NCBI GenBank assembly: GCA_955652395.1
Contig: CATPBJ010000017.1
Coordinates: 1 to 64,000 of the forward strand
Source: an uncultured Terriglobales bacterium
Lineage (GTDB): Bacteria; Acidobacteriota; Terriglobia; Terriglobales; Acidobacteriaceae
Reading direction: 5' to 3'
Length of the DNA: 64,000 bases
Part shown: in pieces, positions 19,331 through 30,275 of the stretch
Numbering within the stretch: position 1 is the first letter of the stretch
Layout: every line of letters starts with the position of its first letter
Notes under the pieces: model-generated
The model's input: the letters and a program-made list of their open reading frames with translations, nothing else
What the model was told of the DNA's origin: nothing
Database searches by the model: none
Program-made: the position numbers and the translations under genes

Positions 19331-20622
19331 GCCTGCGCCACATCATCGAACAGGAAATCCGCGAGCGCGCACCCATTCCGTTTTCGCGTTACATGGAGCT
19401 GTGCCTGTACCATCCCGAACTGGGATACTACTCGCGTAACGCCGAGCAGTTTGGTAAGGCTGGAGATTTTTATACCTCGAGTGACGTACACGCCGTCTTT
19501 GGACGCCTGCTGGCCCGCCAGTTCGAAGAAATCTGGAGGGCAATCGGATCGCCCGCCCAAATCGAAATTTTGGAACTCGGTCCCGGCCGCGGATTATTTG
19601 CGGAGGACGTGCTTGCCTGGTCGGAGAAGAAGTTTCCCGGGTTTTTCCACGCTCTGCACTACTCGCTGGCGGAACGCTCGCCTAAATTGCGGGACCGACT
19701 TCGGGGAGTGCTCGCCCGGTTTCTCGAAAGTGGTATAGCGTCCTCTGTCTCTGAAAGCGCCGCCGAGAAGGATGTCCATCGGAGGCTGAAGCCCTGGTTC
19801 TCGGATACGCCGGACGGCACGGCTAAAGCCGGGATCTCCCGCGATGCTGCTGACGGTTTCTACACCACAGGGGAGAAGACTCGGGAGGGCACGAATACAG
19901 TCGTACTAAACGATGCCATGGACGAGCGGGCCTTGGCCCCTGAGGTTCCGGTCATCGTTTTCGCCAATGAATTTTTCGATGCTCTTCCAGTAGAGATTCT
20001 CAGCCAACAGGGAGCGCTTCGCGTCTCCACTAAAGACTGCCGCTTCGTCGAAATCTGGGTGCCGCCGTCCGCGGAAGAATTGGAATTTGTCGACCGCTAC
20101 GGCGTGCACCCCGAGCCGGGAGAACGCATCGAACTCCCACTACTCGCAAATCAGTACATGGCGCGCCTTGCCGCATCGATGCACACGGGTATCGTCATCG
20201 CGGTTGACTATGGCTATACCCGCCAGGAGCAGCTTGCCGGCCGCCACCGCGGAACTCTCATGGCATATCGTCAGCACTCCGCCACTCCGAATCCTTACGC
20301 AGCACCGGGTGAGCAGGACCTCACGGCGCACGTGAACTTCACCGCTCTCTCCCAAGCGGCGAAAGAAAACGGCATGCAAACGCAACCCCTACTCACTCAG
20401 TCACAATTCCTTATGGGAATCGGAGAGGCCAATCAATTTGCCGACGCCTTCGAAGACTGCCGCCTGCCGCAAGAGCGTGCCAAAGTCGCCCTGCAACTCA
20501 AACACCTGGTAACTCCTGCTGGCCTGGGCGAAAGTTTCCACGTTCTGGTGGCAGCGAAGGGCCTCGCGCCGCAGCACGTGGAAGGATTGAGCGGGCTATC
20601 GTTCGCGAAGAGCAGGCTCTAG
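19327..20622 (+). CDS. SAM-dependent methyltransferase, MidA/NDUFAF7 family (COG1565-like)
   Basis: 'FSRYMELCLYHPELGYYS', 'KAGDFYTSSDVHAVFGRLLARQFEEIW', 'VIFANEFFDALPVEI', 'IAVDYGYTRQE'. Confidence 0.88.
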   Translation: MSLRHIIEQEIRERAPIPFSRYMELCLYHPELGYYSRNAEQFGKAGDFYTSSDVHAVFGRLLARQFEEIWRAIGSPAQIEILELGPGRGLFAEDVLAWSEKKFPGFFHALHYSLAERSPKLRDRLRGVLARFLESGIASSVSESAAEKDVHRRLKPWFSDTPDGTAKAGISRDAADGFYTTGEKTREGTNTVVLNDAMDERALAPEVPVIVFANEFFDALPVEILSQQGALRVSTKDCRFVEIWVPPSAEELEFVDRYGVHPEPGERIELPLLANQYMARLAASMHTGIVIAVDYGYTRQEQLAGRHRGTLMAYRQHSATPNPYAAPGEQDLTAHVNFTALSQAAKENGMQTQPLLTQSQFLMGIGEANQFADAFEDCRLPQERAKVALQLKHLVTPAGLGESFHVLVAAKGLAPQHVEGLSGLSFAKSRL

Positions 20623-20752
20623 GAATGGCATGAGCGGAGATTCTCTCGCGAATAAGAATCTTTCATGCGACGAATATGGTTCCGGGGGTCGGGTCTGAAC
20701 ATCTATGAGGCTATCGCGCGCAGAACCAGGGCAGCATCGGAGGAGATGAAAA

Positions 20753-21724
20753 ATGGATAGTGAAGCGCGACCTGCTTACTGGAAAATCCTGCTGGCGTTC
20801 GCCGTGATCTACTTCGTCTGGGGATCGACCTTCCTGGCGATCCGGATCGGGGTCCATGAAGTGCCGCCGTTCCTGTTGGCGGCTCTCCGCTTTTTCACCG
20901 CCGGACTCGTCATGTATGCGTGGCTGCGGCTGAAGGGCACCCCGGTTCCAAGCCCACGAGAGTGGGTCGCTGCCTCAGCGCTCGGGGCGCTCATCTTCGT
21001 GCTCGACTACGGCTGCTTGTTTTGGGCGGAACAGCGCATTCCTTCCGGAGTTACGGCGGTGGTGCTGGCCACCATCCCCGTATTCATCGCGCTTCTGGAA
21101 ATCATCTTCCTGCGCACACAAAAGCTCACCGTCAGGCTCGGACTGGCGCTCATCGTCGGCATCTGCGGCGTAGCGGTACTGGTGAACCGATCTTTTTCTT
21201 TGGGCGAGGCTCCCATCCATCGGGCAGGTGCGATCGCCTTACTCGTTGCTTCCGCCACCTGGTCGATCGCGACGATCCTCACCCGCCGCGTTCCGCTTCC
21301 GGCGTCGAAGGCGATGAGCGCGGCCGCACAGATGCTCACCGGTGGAGCTCTGCTCTTCGTGCTGGCAGCAGTATCGAAGGAGTTCGCCGGATTCCACATG
21401 GGGGCGGTTTCCTGGAGCGCCTGGTTCGCGCTGGTCTATCTCATCATTGCGGGTTCGATTGTCGGCTTCACGGCTTACGTGTGGTTGCTGCACTACGAGT
21501 CGCCCACGAAGGTAGGCACTTACGCTTACGTGAACCCGGTCGTCGCGGTGGGCTTGGGATATTTTGTCGGCGGGGAAGCAGTGGGCACGCGCACTCTGCT
21601 GGGGACGCTGCTGGTCCTGGCGAGTGTGATCACGATCACAACTACGCCAAAGAAGCGCCCGGAACTCGATTCAAGCTCCGCTGGAAGCCAGCTCATTGAA
21701 AACGCGGGTCAAACATCTGTTTGA
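20753..21724 (+). CDS. EamA/DMT-superfamily transporter
   Basis: 'YFVWGSTFLAIRIGVHEVPPFLLAALRFFTAGLVMY' and second EamA repeat. Confidence 0.9.
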   Translation: MDSEARPAYWKILLAFAVIYFVWGSTFLAIRIGVHEVPPFLLAALRFFTAGLVMYAWLRLKGTPVPSPREWVAASALGALIFVLDYGCLFWAEQRIPSGVTAVVLATIPVFIALLEIIFLRTQKLTVRLGLALIVGICGVAVLVNRSFSLGEAPIHRAGAIALLVASATWSIATILTRRVPLPASKAMSAAAQMLTGGALLFVLAAVSKEFAGFHMGAVSWSAWFALVYLIIAGSIVGFTAYVWLLHYESPTKVGTYAYVNPVVAVGLGYFVGGEAVGTRTLLGTLLVLASVITITTTPKKRPELDSSSAGSQLIENAGQTSV

Positions 21725-21725
21725 G

Positions 21726-21749
21726 ATGTATATACTAATGTATATACTT
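21726..21749. promoter_or_regulatory. tandem operator-like sites upstream of mazEF
   Basis: ATGTATATACTA ATGTATATACTT: 12-bp direct repeat, each copy holding the palindrome GTATATAC, 21 bp before the mazE start. Confidence 0.55.
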
Positions 21750-21770
21750 AAGCATTAGCAGGCGGTCTCC

Positions 21771-22019
21771 ATGCCAGTCATTCGGGCGCAACTCGTCAAG
21801 TGGGGAAACAGTCAAGCGGTCCGTATTCCTAAAACCGTGATTGAGCAAGCTCGACTGCAGGAGGGCGACGAGCTCGAAATCCAGGTTTACGAAGGCCGCA
21901 TCATGCTTGAGCCGCTGAACCCGAAACCGACGCTGGAATCCCTGGTTGCGGGCATCACCCCGGAGAATCGGTACGAGGAACAGGACTGGGGTAAGCCGGT
22001 CGGCAAAGAGGTATGGTAG
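21771..22019 (+). CDS. mazE: MazE/AbrB-type antitoxin
   Basis: 'AQLVKWGNSQAVRIPKTVIEQARLQEGDELEIQVYEGRIMLEPL'. Confidence 0.88.
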   Translation: MPVIRAQLVKWGNSQAVRIPKTVIEQARLQEGDELEIQVYEGRIMLEPLNPKPTLESLVAGITPENRYEEQDWGKPVGKEVW

Positions 22020-22366
22020 CAGCCGCCTACGTTCCCGATGTCGGGGACATCATCAAGATAAATTTGGACCCGCGCACAGGGCACGAACCAGGCGGTTGGC
22101 GTCCCGCTCTCGTTCTATCTCCCAAAATCTACAACGGAAAAACCGGACTCGCACTAGTGGTTCCTATTACCAATCAAGCCAAAGGCTACCCTTTCGAGGT
22201 TCCACTTCCCAGTCGGATCAAGACTACGGGCGTCGTTCTCGCCGACGCGATCAAGAACGTTGACTGGCGGGCGCGCAACGCCAAATACGCCGACACAGCT
22301 CCGGTCGAGGTTATGAAGGCGGTGCAGGCGCGATTGATAGCGCTGCTGGGGCTTGCGGAGTCATAA
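22013..22366 (+). CDS. mazF: MazF/PemK-type toxin
   Basis: 'YVPDVGDIIKINLDPRTGHEPGGWRPALVLSPKIYN...GVVLADAIKNVDWRARN'; overlaps mazE by 7 nt. Confidence 0.9.
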   Translation: MVAAAYVPDVGDIIKINLDPRTGHEPGGWRPALVLSPKIYNGKTGLALVVPITNQAKGYPFEVPLPSRIKTTGVVLADAIKNVDWRARNAKYADTAPVEVMKAVQARLIALLGLAES

Positions 22367-22521
22367 TCGACTAAGTCCGTCATCTTCTCCAGTCGCGGTA
22401 TCACCGTGGGCGTCTCGCATTCGGCTCGATCCCCTCCCATATTTCATTCACCCGAAGGCCTGGACATAACAAGCAAGATCTATCTTGTGGGACTCTGGGT
22501 TGGCCAATATTATTTGGAATC

Positions 22522-22922
22522 ATGACCGAAGATCAGATCAGGAAACTGCGTGGTCACTACCATTCTCTACTGTCGCTCCAGCCGGTATTCGAGAGCGCGA
22601 GTGCCAAAGGTACATATAGGGAGAATTACGCGGTCGACGTATTGAATGATGAGATTCAGCTGATACGAAGTGCATTTCCGGAGCTGCTTCCAGATTTCAA
22701 CGCGCACAGATTGTTTTCTCACGAAGATTCTTCTGGCAACAAATAGTACAGCGTCATGATGTCCGCGCATATCTGCACTCTGCGATAGGGAAGCTCAAAG
22801 TCGCTATTGACGTTCCTCAAGATACGCCCGTCACACAACACAAGGAATTCTCATTCCTCAAAGACGTCGAGCTTCGAAATGTGCTCGAACGGGACTACCA
22901 AGAGCTTCGCGAGCATACATAG
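22522..22922 (+). pseudogene. frameshifted hypothetical gene
   Basis: frame 1 'MTEDQIRKLRGHYHSLLSLQPVFES...ELLPDF' is continued in another frame by 'RRFFWQQIVQRHDVRAYLHSAIGKLKVAIDVPQDTPVTQHKEFSFLKDVELRNVLERDYQELREHT*' (stop at 22922). Confidence 0.5.
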
Positions 22923-23081
22923 CAGAGTGTTGGAAGGCTGTTCTAATACTCTCAGGGGGTGCCATAGAGGGGATGCTCGCTGACCAGCTGCCCAGTCGAT
23001 CCTTCGAGCGCTATTGCGTCCCGTAAAGCATCCAGAAACCTGACATCGTCAGTTGGGACTTGGCTGACCTGATAGTCTTAA

Positions 23082-23270
23082 TCTTGGCTTGTCACCGCCG
23101 GCGTAGAGAAGCTTTCCCATTCGGTCCGAAGCTATCGCAACTTAATTCACCCCGGTGACGAGGTACGAACCAAGCTAAAGTTTGATGCAGAGGAAGCGAA
23201 AATCGCTTTGGAAGTTCTTCACATCGTATATCGTGACACAGCGACTAGCGTGATCAGACAACGATGCCTT
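23082..23270 (+). pseudogene. gene remnant, open frame without a start
   Basis: 'SWLVTAGVEKLSHSVRSYRNLIHPGDEVRTKLKFDAEEAKIALEVLHIVYRDTATSVIRQ'. Confidence 0.4.
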
Positions 23271-23325
23271 CGGCTGCGACCTCAGCACCAAGCCAGCCGA
23301 TGTCGTCTGGCCAGCCTGGTTCCCG

Positions 23326-24729
<1,404 letters not shown>

Positions 24730-24830
24730 GTGTGTTCCCGATGAGTCCGTGAGGATTAAAGCAACCGGGCATTATAGCGCGGGCGAGAGACCGGGCCGTG
24801 GAGCAGTTACGGTTCCTGTGCGCACTTTGG

Positions 24831-24897
24831 GGCGCCTTCGCGACCTTTGCGGTCAAGATCTTCAACCGCAAAGGTCTCGCAAAGGGGCGCGAAGGGC
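24831..24897. repeat. imperfect inverted repeat/hairpin
   Basis: GCGCCTTCGCGACCTTTGCGGT ... ACCGCAAAGGTCTCGCAAAGGGGCGCGAAGG. Confidence 0.6.
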
Positions 24898-24910
24898 CTA
24901 CTTCCAGAGG

Positions 24911-25930
24911 CTACTTCGTCCCTATCACCACACTGAAAAATGTCGGCGGGAGAGGGTGCAATTCACTGCGGCTAAATCCCGACTTCTGGAGCATCTGCTG
25001 AAACTCTTTGAACGTGTAGGCGTCGCCACCAGGTGTTCCCGCCAGCATGATCAGGCTAAAGGTTGCTGGTATCGGTGGTGAGACGCGATCCTCGTTGGGC
25101 ACGAACTCCAGAAGCACGGCCCGCGCGCCCGGCTTCAGCGCTTTTTGCACCTTCCGCAGCAGGTTCTCGCAAGCGCTTGGATCAAAATGATGCAGAAAGT
25201 TGACAATGAGCGCGAGATCATAGTCCTGGCCATACTCCACGTCGAAGGCGCTGCCCGGGATGGTGTGATAACGTGCGGCCACTCCCGCCTTAGTGGCATT
25301 CTCCCGGGCCACCTCAAGTACGTTCGGCCAGTCCACGGCCCACACTTCAGCATTCGGGTTGTGCCGCGCCACCGCGATGTCATAGAGTCCATGCCCGACC
25401 GCCAGGCTCAGCACTTTCCACTTGCGGCCTCCTTCCGCTTTGAGCATTTTGGCGAGCAACTCTGCTGGCATGGTCATCATGGGGGCCATGCCGCGTGCAA
25501 ACTCAACCCACATCGGGTTCTCCGGGGTCAGGCTATGCTGTTCGCTCACAGTTCCGCCCTTGCGCACGATCTCAGTGAGATGCTTGTAGGTCTCCATGGT
25601 CTTGGGCATATTCAGAAATCGCAGTGCGCCCCCGAGATAGGCGGGGGAACGCTGGTCCAGAAACACGAACGAATCGCGGGTCAGGCGGTAGCGGTTGCCT
25701 TCCTTGGTCAGAAATCCGTTGACCACCAGAAAGTCGCAGAGGATACGGATGCCGCGTACAGACGCTTTGCATCTGGGCGCAAGGTCTTCGGATGTTTGTT
25801 TGCCCTCCGCGATGGCCGTGAACAGCTCAAGCTCGATAGCGGATCTGAGAGCTTCGGTCTTCTGAAAAGCGTTCGCCGTCTCGAAAAATAATTGTGGCGA
25901 GGGCGGTGGACCAACCTGTGCTCCAGACAT
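24911..25930 (-). CDS. O-methyltransferase-like SAM-dependent methyltransferase
   Basis: winged-helix N-terminus plus 'VLSLAVGHGLYDIAVARHNPNAEVWAVDWPNVLEVARENA' and 'LIVNFLHHFD'. Confidence 0.85.
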   Translation of the reverse strand: MSGAQVGPPPSPQLFFETANAFQKTEALRSAIELELFTAIAEGKQTSEDLAPRCKASVRGIRILCDFLVVNGFLTKEGNRYRLTRDSFVFLDQRSPAYLGGALRFLNMPKTMETYKHLTEIVRKGGTVSEQHSLTPENPMWVEFARGMAPMMTMPAELLAKMLKAEGGRKWKVLSLAVGHGLYDIAVARHNPNAEVWAVDWPNVLEVARENATKAGVAARYHTIPGSAFDVEYGQDYDLALIVNFLHHFDPSACENLLRKVQKALKPGARAVLLEFVPNEDRVSPPIPATFSLIMLAGTPGGDAYTFKEFQQMLQKSGFSRSELHPLPPTFFSVVIGTK

Positions 25931-26115
25931 GCCATGACCTCCGGGTATGGTGTGATCAGGATTTCGGATATCTTACAGTGAAAAGCTTAGCCCGAACTGG
26001 GTTGCGAGATCAGGATTCCGCCTCGTCTGCGTGCTAGAATCCTTAGCTCCGAGAGGCCCGTGTCTGTGCCGGCCGCTCGTGAGAGCCCCAACTCTTTCCC
26101 AGCAGGGATAATTAT

Positions 26116-27180
26116 TTGGTGACCAAACAGATTTCCGGCCCCGCCCAACAGATCCCCGACACCCTTCCGCGCCCGCAGGTCACAAGCGAATCAGACACCT
26201 CTGCCGATGTGGTCGTGATCGGCGCCGGCCCCACCGGACTTGCCTGCGCCATCGAAGCCCAGCGCGTGGGCTTCAGGACCATGGCGATTGACAAGGGATG
26301 CGTGGTGAATTCCATCTACAACTATCCCGCCAACATGTCGTTCTTCACCACTCCTGAGCTGCTGGAAATCGGCGACATTCCCTTCAGCACCGCCCATCAG
26401 AAGCCCACCCGAGAGGAGGCGCTCGAATACTACCGCAAGGTAGCCGAGCACTACCACCTTGATATCCGCCAGTATCAGTGGGTCAAGACGGTGACCGGGA
26501 TTGACAATGATTTTCAGATCACGGCGACCGACAGCCTGGGCCGAATTTACGACTACCGTACCCGCAAGCTGATTGTTTCAACGGGTTACTATGATCTGTC
26601 CAACCCGCTGAATATTCCTGGCGAAGATCTCTCCAAAGTTTTCCACTACTATCGCGAACCGCATCCGTTTTTCGACATGGACGTGGTGGTCATCGGAGGC
26701 AAGAACTCCGCTGCCATCTCCGCGCTCGATCTCTGGCGGCACGGCGCGCGCGTAACCCTGGTGCATCGAGGCTCAAAATTGCATAGCCACGTCAAGTATT
26801 GGATTTTGCCGGACATTGAGAATCGCATCAAGAGCCGCGAAATCGCGGCCTACTTCGGCAGCACAGTGGTGGAGATCGACATTGACTATGTCAATCTTGA
26901 AACGCCGGAAGGACCGGTCCGCCTGAAGAACGATTTTGTCTTCGCCATGACGGGTTACCATCCCGACTATGATTTCCTGCGTTCGATGGGCATCGAACTT
27001 TCCCCCGAACAGTGCCGTCCCGTGTGTGATCCGCTAACCTTGGAGAGCAATGTGCCGGGGATTTATGTAGCGGGAGTGATCGTGGCGGGGTCAAGAACAA
27101 ATGAAATATTCATCGAAAACGGAAGGTTTCACGGGAAGCAGATAGCCGCTCATTTGAAACAGAGCCTTTCCGGCACCTAG
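26116..27180 (+). CDS. ypdA: YpdA-family putative bacillithiol disulfide reductase
   Basis: 'DVVVIGAGPTGLACAIEAQRVGFRTMAIDKGCVVNSIYNYPANMSFFTTPELLEIGDIPF', second GGKNSA motif; TTG or GTG start. Confidence 0.82.
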   Translation: MVTKQISGPAQQIPDTLPRPQVTSESDTSADVVVIGAGPTGLACAIEAQRVGFRTMAIDKGCVVNSIYNYPANMSFFTTPELLEIGDIPFSTAHQKPTREEALEYYRKVAEHYHLDIRQYQWVKTVTGIDNDFQITATDSLGRIYDYRTRKLIVSTGYYDLSNPLNIPGEDLSKVFHYYREPHPFFDMDVVVIGGKNSAAISALDLWRHGARVTLVHRGSKLHSHVKYWILPDIENRIKSREIAAYFGSTVVEIDIDYVNLETPEGPVRLKNDFVFAMTGYHPDYDFLRSMGIELSPEQCRPVCDPLTLESNVPGIYVAGVIVAGSRTNEIFIENGRFHGKQIAAHLKQSLSGT

Positions 27181-27208
27181 CAGGAAGTAACCGTACTCCA
27201 GGGCGAGC

Positions 27209-27541
27209 CTAGGTCAGCGTTACCAACTCCTCTCCCAGTTGCTGATTGATTAATCGCGCTACCAGCACTTTGAGTTTTTCTCCAGTCTTGGACAACACAA
27301 AATCCTGATCCGGGTCCGACCAATCCAGCTTGAAACTCGTGGCCAGGGCGGAAATCCAGATTTGTCGCACTGGAGCATTGGGTGAAATGACGAACTTGCT
27401 GCGGTCCTCGAATGAAACATGCAGCGCGCCGGACTGGTCCTCCACTTCGATGTCGGACGACTCTTCGGCTTGCACAAGAGCCTTCTTCAATGATTCGAGC
27501 GCGGCATCGGCCCGCTTGCGAAAATCGTTTTCATCAAGCAT
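27209..27541 (-). CDS. cyaY: frataxin/CyaY-like iron protein
   Basis: 'FRKRADAALESLKKAL...IEVEDQSGALHVSFEDRSKFVISPNAPVRQIWISALATSFKLDW'. Confidence 0.78.
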   Translation of the reverse strand: MLDENDFRKRADAALESLKKALVQAEESSDIEVEDQSGALHVSFEDRSKFVISPNAPVRQIWISALATSFKLDWSDPDQDFVLSKTGEKLKVLVARLINQQLGEELVTLT

Positions 27542-27557
27542 GCGTAGATTATAGTCG

Positions 27558-27692
27558 TTAGTCGGATTTCGGACTTCCGACCTCAGACCCCAGACTTCAA
27601 ACCCGGCTGCGTGCCATTTTGGGTTTGAGCAGAGGTCCGAGGTCTGAGGTCCGAGGCCCGACGCGGCCAGCGGCTAACGACCAACGACCAAC
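27558..27692. repeat. inverted pair of heptamer arrays (H2)
   Basis: left TTAGTCG|GATTTCG|GACTTCC|GACCTCA|GACCCCA|GACTTCA (27558-27599); right CCGAGGT|CTGAGGT|CCGAGGC|CCGACGC. Confidence 0.8.
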
Positions 27693-29009
27693 ATGGACCC
27701 GCAACCGGAGCGCGCATCCACGTCGATCTCGCTGTCCGCGTATCTGCGGTTGGTACGCCACAACCGCAACTTCCGCCGGCTTTGGCTGGCGCAGATCGTG
27801 AGTGAGATCGGCGACTGGTTTTACACCCTGGCAATCTACAGTCTGCTGCTGCAACTGACTGGCCGGGCGAGCTCGGTGGCGTTGGCTTTGATACTGCAGG
27901 TTCTTCCCCAGACTTTCATTGGTCCTGTCGCCGGTGTGGTCAATGATCGTGTACGCCGCAAACGAGTCATGATCACAGCCGATCTGGCGCGGATGGTCAT
28001 CGTGTTCGCCATGCTGCTGGTGCGCTCCCGCTCGACGGTGTGGCTGGTCTATCCGTTATTGCTGCTTGAGACTTTGATGGCCGCGTTTTTCGAGCCGGCC
28101 CGCACTGCAGTGGTTCCGAATATCACCGCCCGCGAAGACGCGCTCGTGGCCAACACTCTTTCCTCGGCGACGTGGTCGGTAAATTTGCTGATCGGCGCGT
28201 CCGTCGGAGGAGTCGTGGCCGCGTTGCTGGGACGCGACGCTGTGTTCGTGCTCAACGCGTTGTCATTTCTGGCATCGGCGATCCTTATTCGCGGAATGAG
28301 TTTTGCGGAACCTCATGCCAAGGCGGCGTCGCCGTTGCGCGTCCGTGACGCGATTGATCTTTCGCCGGTGGTGGAGGGCATACGCTATGTTCGTCAGGAT
28401 CGCGGATTGTTCGCTGCCGTATTTGCCAAGGCCGGCGAGCTCATGATCGGCCCCAGTTGGGTGCTCTTTACCGTCATGGGACACCAGTATTTCCACGTGC
28501 ACCTGCGTGGGATCGATCCGCAACGAGGTGCCATGCTGGGCATGAGCCTGCTGCTGGGAGCCCGCGGCATGGGCGCCGTAGTGGGCCCGCTGTTCTCTGC
28601 CCGCTGGGCGGGCCACTCTGACAAGCGACTGCGGCTGGGCATTCTCCTGGGCTATCTCACGATCGGAGTGGGATACTTCGGCCTGGGCATGGCGCCGAAC
28701 GTGTGGGTGGCGTGCCTGTGGATCATCCTGGCCCATTGCGGAGGATCAACGGTGTGGGTGTTTTCCACCACGTTGTTGCAGTTCAATACTGACGATCGCT
28801 TCCGCGGTCGCGTCTTCTCCGCCGATCTCGGTTTCTCTATGCTCACCATTGCCATCGGCGCTTACCTCTGCGGATACTTTCTTGATCGGGGAGTATCGGC
28901 GCGAGTAGTGGCCTCAACAACCGGGCTTCTCATGATTCTGCCGGTGTTGCTGTGGGCCTGGGCCACGAGACGTGGAAGGGCAACCGCAGTCTCGGCCGAA
29001 GTTGGCTAA
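27693..29009 (+). CDS. MFS transporter
   Basis: 'NFRRLWLAQIVSEIGDWFYTLAIYSLLLQLTG...VLPQTFIGPVAGVVNDRVRRKRVMI'. Confidence 0.88.
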   Translation: MDPQPERASTSISLSAYLRLVRHNRNFRRLWLAQIVSEIGDWFYTLAIYSLLLQLTGRASSVALALILQVLPQTFIGPVAGVVNDRVRRKRVMITADLARMVIVFAMLLVRSRSTVWLVYPLLLLETLMAAFFEPARTAVVPNITAREDALVANTLSSATWSVNLLIGASVGGVVAALLGRDAVFVLNALSFLASAILIRGMSFAEPHAKAASPLRVRDAIDLSPVVEGIRYVRQDRGLFAAVFAKAGELMIGPSWVLFTVMGHQYFHVHLRGIDPQRGAMLGMSLLLGARGMGAVVGPLFSARWAGHSDKRLRLGILLGYLTIGVGYFGLGMAPNVWVACLWIILAHCGGSTVWVFSTTLLQFNTDDRFRGRVFSADLGFSMLTIAIGAYLCGYFLDRGVSARVVASTTGLLMILPVLLWAWATRRGRATAVSAEVG

Positions 29010-29030
29010 TGCCGGGAGCCAGCACCGGCT

Positions 29031-29169
29031 GTGTGGGGACGGGTCTCTGACCCGTCCTGGCCGAGCAGGGCTCGGCAAGCTCTGTTTTGGGGAGGCGACA
29101 AAGTGATGAATTGGGAATCAAACTGAGGCTGGCAGCCGGACCGCCGAGGGGCGACCGTCCCCACATGGT
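29031..29169. repeat. palindromic repeat family B
   Basis: GTGTGGGGACGGGTCTCTGACCCGTCCTGGCCGAGC...GGGGCGACCGTCCCCACATGG. Confidence 0.75.
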
Positions 29170-29177
29170 CTATGCCT

Positions 29178-29513
29178 CTACGCCGGGTACAGCTGATCAA
29201 TCTTGGCTGCCATAATGAAATCGCTATGAGTCAGTCCATCAATCTTGTGCGTCCACAAGGTAATTTCCGCTTTGCCCCAGGCCAGTAGGATGTCGGGATG
29301 GTGCCCCTGATGCTCTGCGATCTCTCCCACCCGGTTCACAAAGTCGAGCGCCTGCTTGAAATCGGGGAAGGTAAACGTGCGCGTGATGTGGTGTTCGTTG
29401 ACCGCCTTCCACTGCGGGACTAGCTGCTGGATACGTCGCAGTTCCACTCCCTTCATCGGAGGCACACCCCCGCGGCAGGGGACGCAGTTTTGGCTGGCAA
29501 GATCTTCGGGCAT
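29178..29513 (-). CDS. pterin-4a-carbinolamine dehydratase
   Basis: 'HHITRTFTFPDFKQALDFVNRVGEIAEHQGHHPDILLAWGKAEITLWTHKIDGLTHSDF'. Confidence 0.92.
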   Translation of the reverse strand: MPEDLASQNCVPCRGGVPPMKGVELRRIQQLVPQWKAVNEHHITRTFTFPDFKQALDFVNRVGEIAEHQGHHPDILLAWGKAEITLWTHKIDGLTHSDFIMAAKIDQLYPA

Positions 29514-29528
29514 GGCTGATTCCCTTTC

Positions 29529-30197
29529 TTATTGCGGCGGCCGCATGTCCACCTGATTGACCGGACATTCTCGCACGCTCCGGGTGCAGCTCTGGTACTG
29601 GAGGTTCTTATCCACGCAGACCTCCACGCTGACCAACTCCGCGGCATGACAGGAGATGCGGAACGCCTGCGGTGGAGCGTGGTTCGCATCGGCAAAACTC
29701 TTTTCCAAATCCGGCACGCTGAGCTGTTGCTCGTGGTCAAGCTTTGAATATTGTTCCGGCACATGCACATTTCTGAATGCCTGCTCGGCCTTGGCGAAGT
29801 AATCCTGGGCCGAAAGGCCGCTGCAGGTGCCATGTTCCTGCCACTCATGCTGGATCAGCCCGCGGCTGGGCATGAAGTTGAGCATATGGCCGACGGTGGC
29901 GGATCCCACAGGAGAGGCTGTCGAGCAGGACATGGGCGGTGCTCCGCTGTTGGCTTGTGGCCATAGTCCGTGCAGCACGAACGCGGTGTGTCCGCCAATC
30001 CTGCACTCGCTGGAATGGTCATTGGGATGACCGGCGCAGTAGTTGGGAGCCCAGGAAAGCGCCAGCAGGTAATAGTCGAAATTGCCGCTTGATGGGGAAT
30101 CGTCGTTATGGCGATGGTGATGCTTCGCAAAGGCGAACGGAGTCAGGTAGAAAAGCGTGCCAAGCAAAGCCGATATGACGACGCCTTTTATACGCAT
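29529..30197 (-). CDS. ribonuclease T2 family protein, secreted
   Basis: 'YYLLALSWAPNYC', 'FVLHGLWPQ', 'HEWQEHGTCSG'; signal peptide; start taken at 30197. Confidence 0.9.
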   Translation of the reverse strand: MRIKGVVISALLGTLFYLTPFAFAKHHHRHNDDSPSSGNFDYYLLALSWAPNYCAGHPNDHSSECRIGGHTAFVLHGLWPQANSGAPPMSCSTASPVGSATVGHMLNFMPSRGLIQHEWQEHGTCSGLSAQDYFAKAEQAFRNVHVPEQYSKLDHEQQLSVPDLEKSFADANHAPPQAFRISCHAAELVSVEVCVDKNLQYQSCTRSVRECPVNQVDMRPPQ

Positions 30198-30275
30198 GGG
30201 TCTGGAAGAGGGATACATTTCAGTGTCGACGGTCGAGGCTCCCACCTTTGCGCCCAAAAGCGCGCAAAGATGGGG

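Noticed and set aside
24831-24897. Rho-independent terminator for fumC or the methyltransferase
   Set aside because: It lies upstream of fumC and just after the methyltransferase stop but lacks a U-tract; kept only as a hairpin repeat
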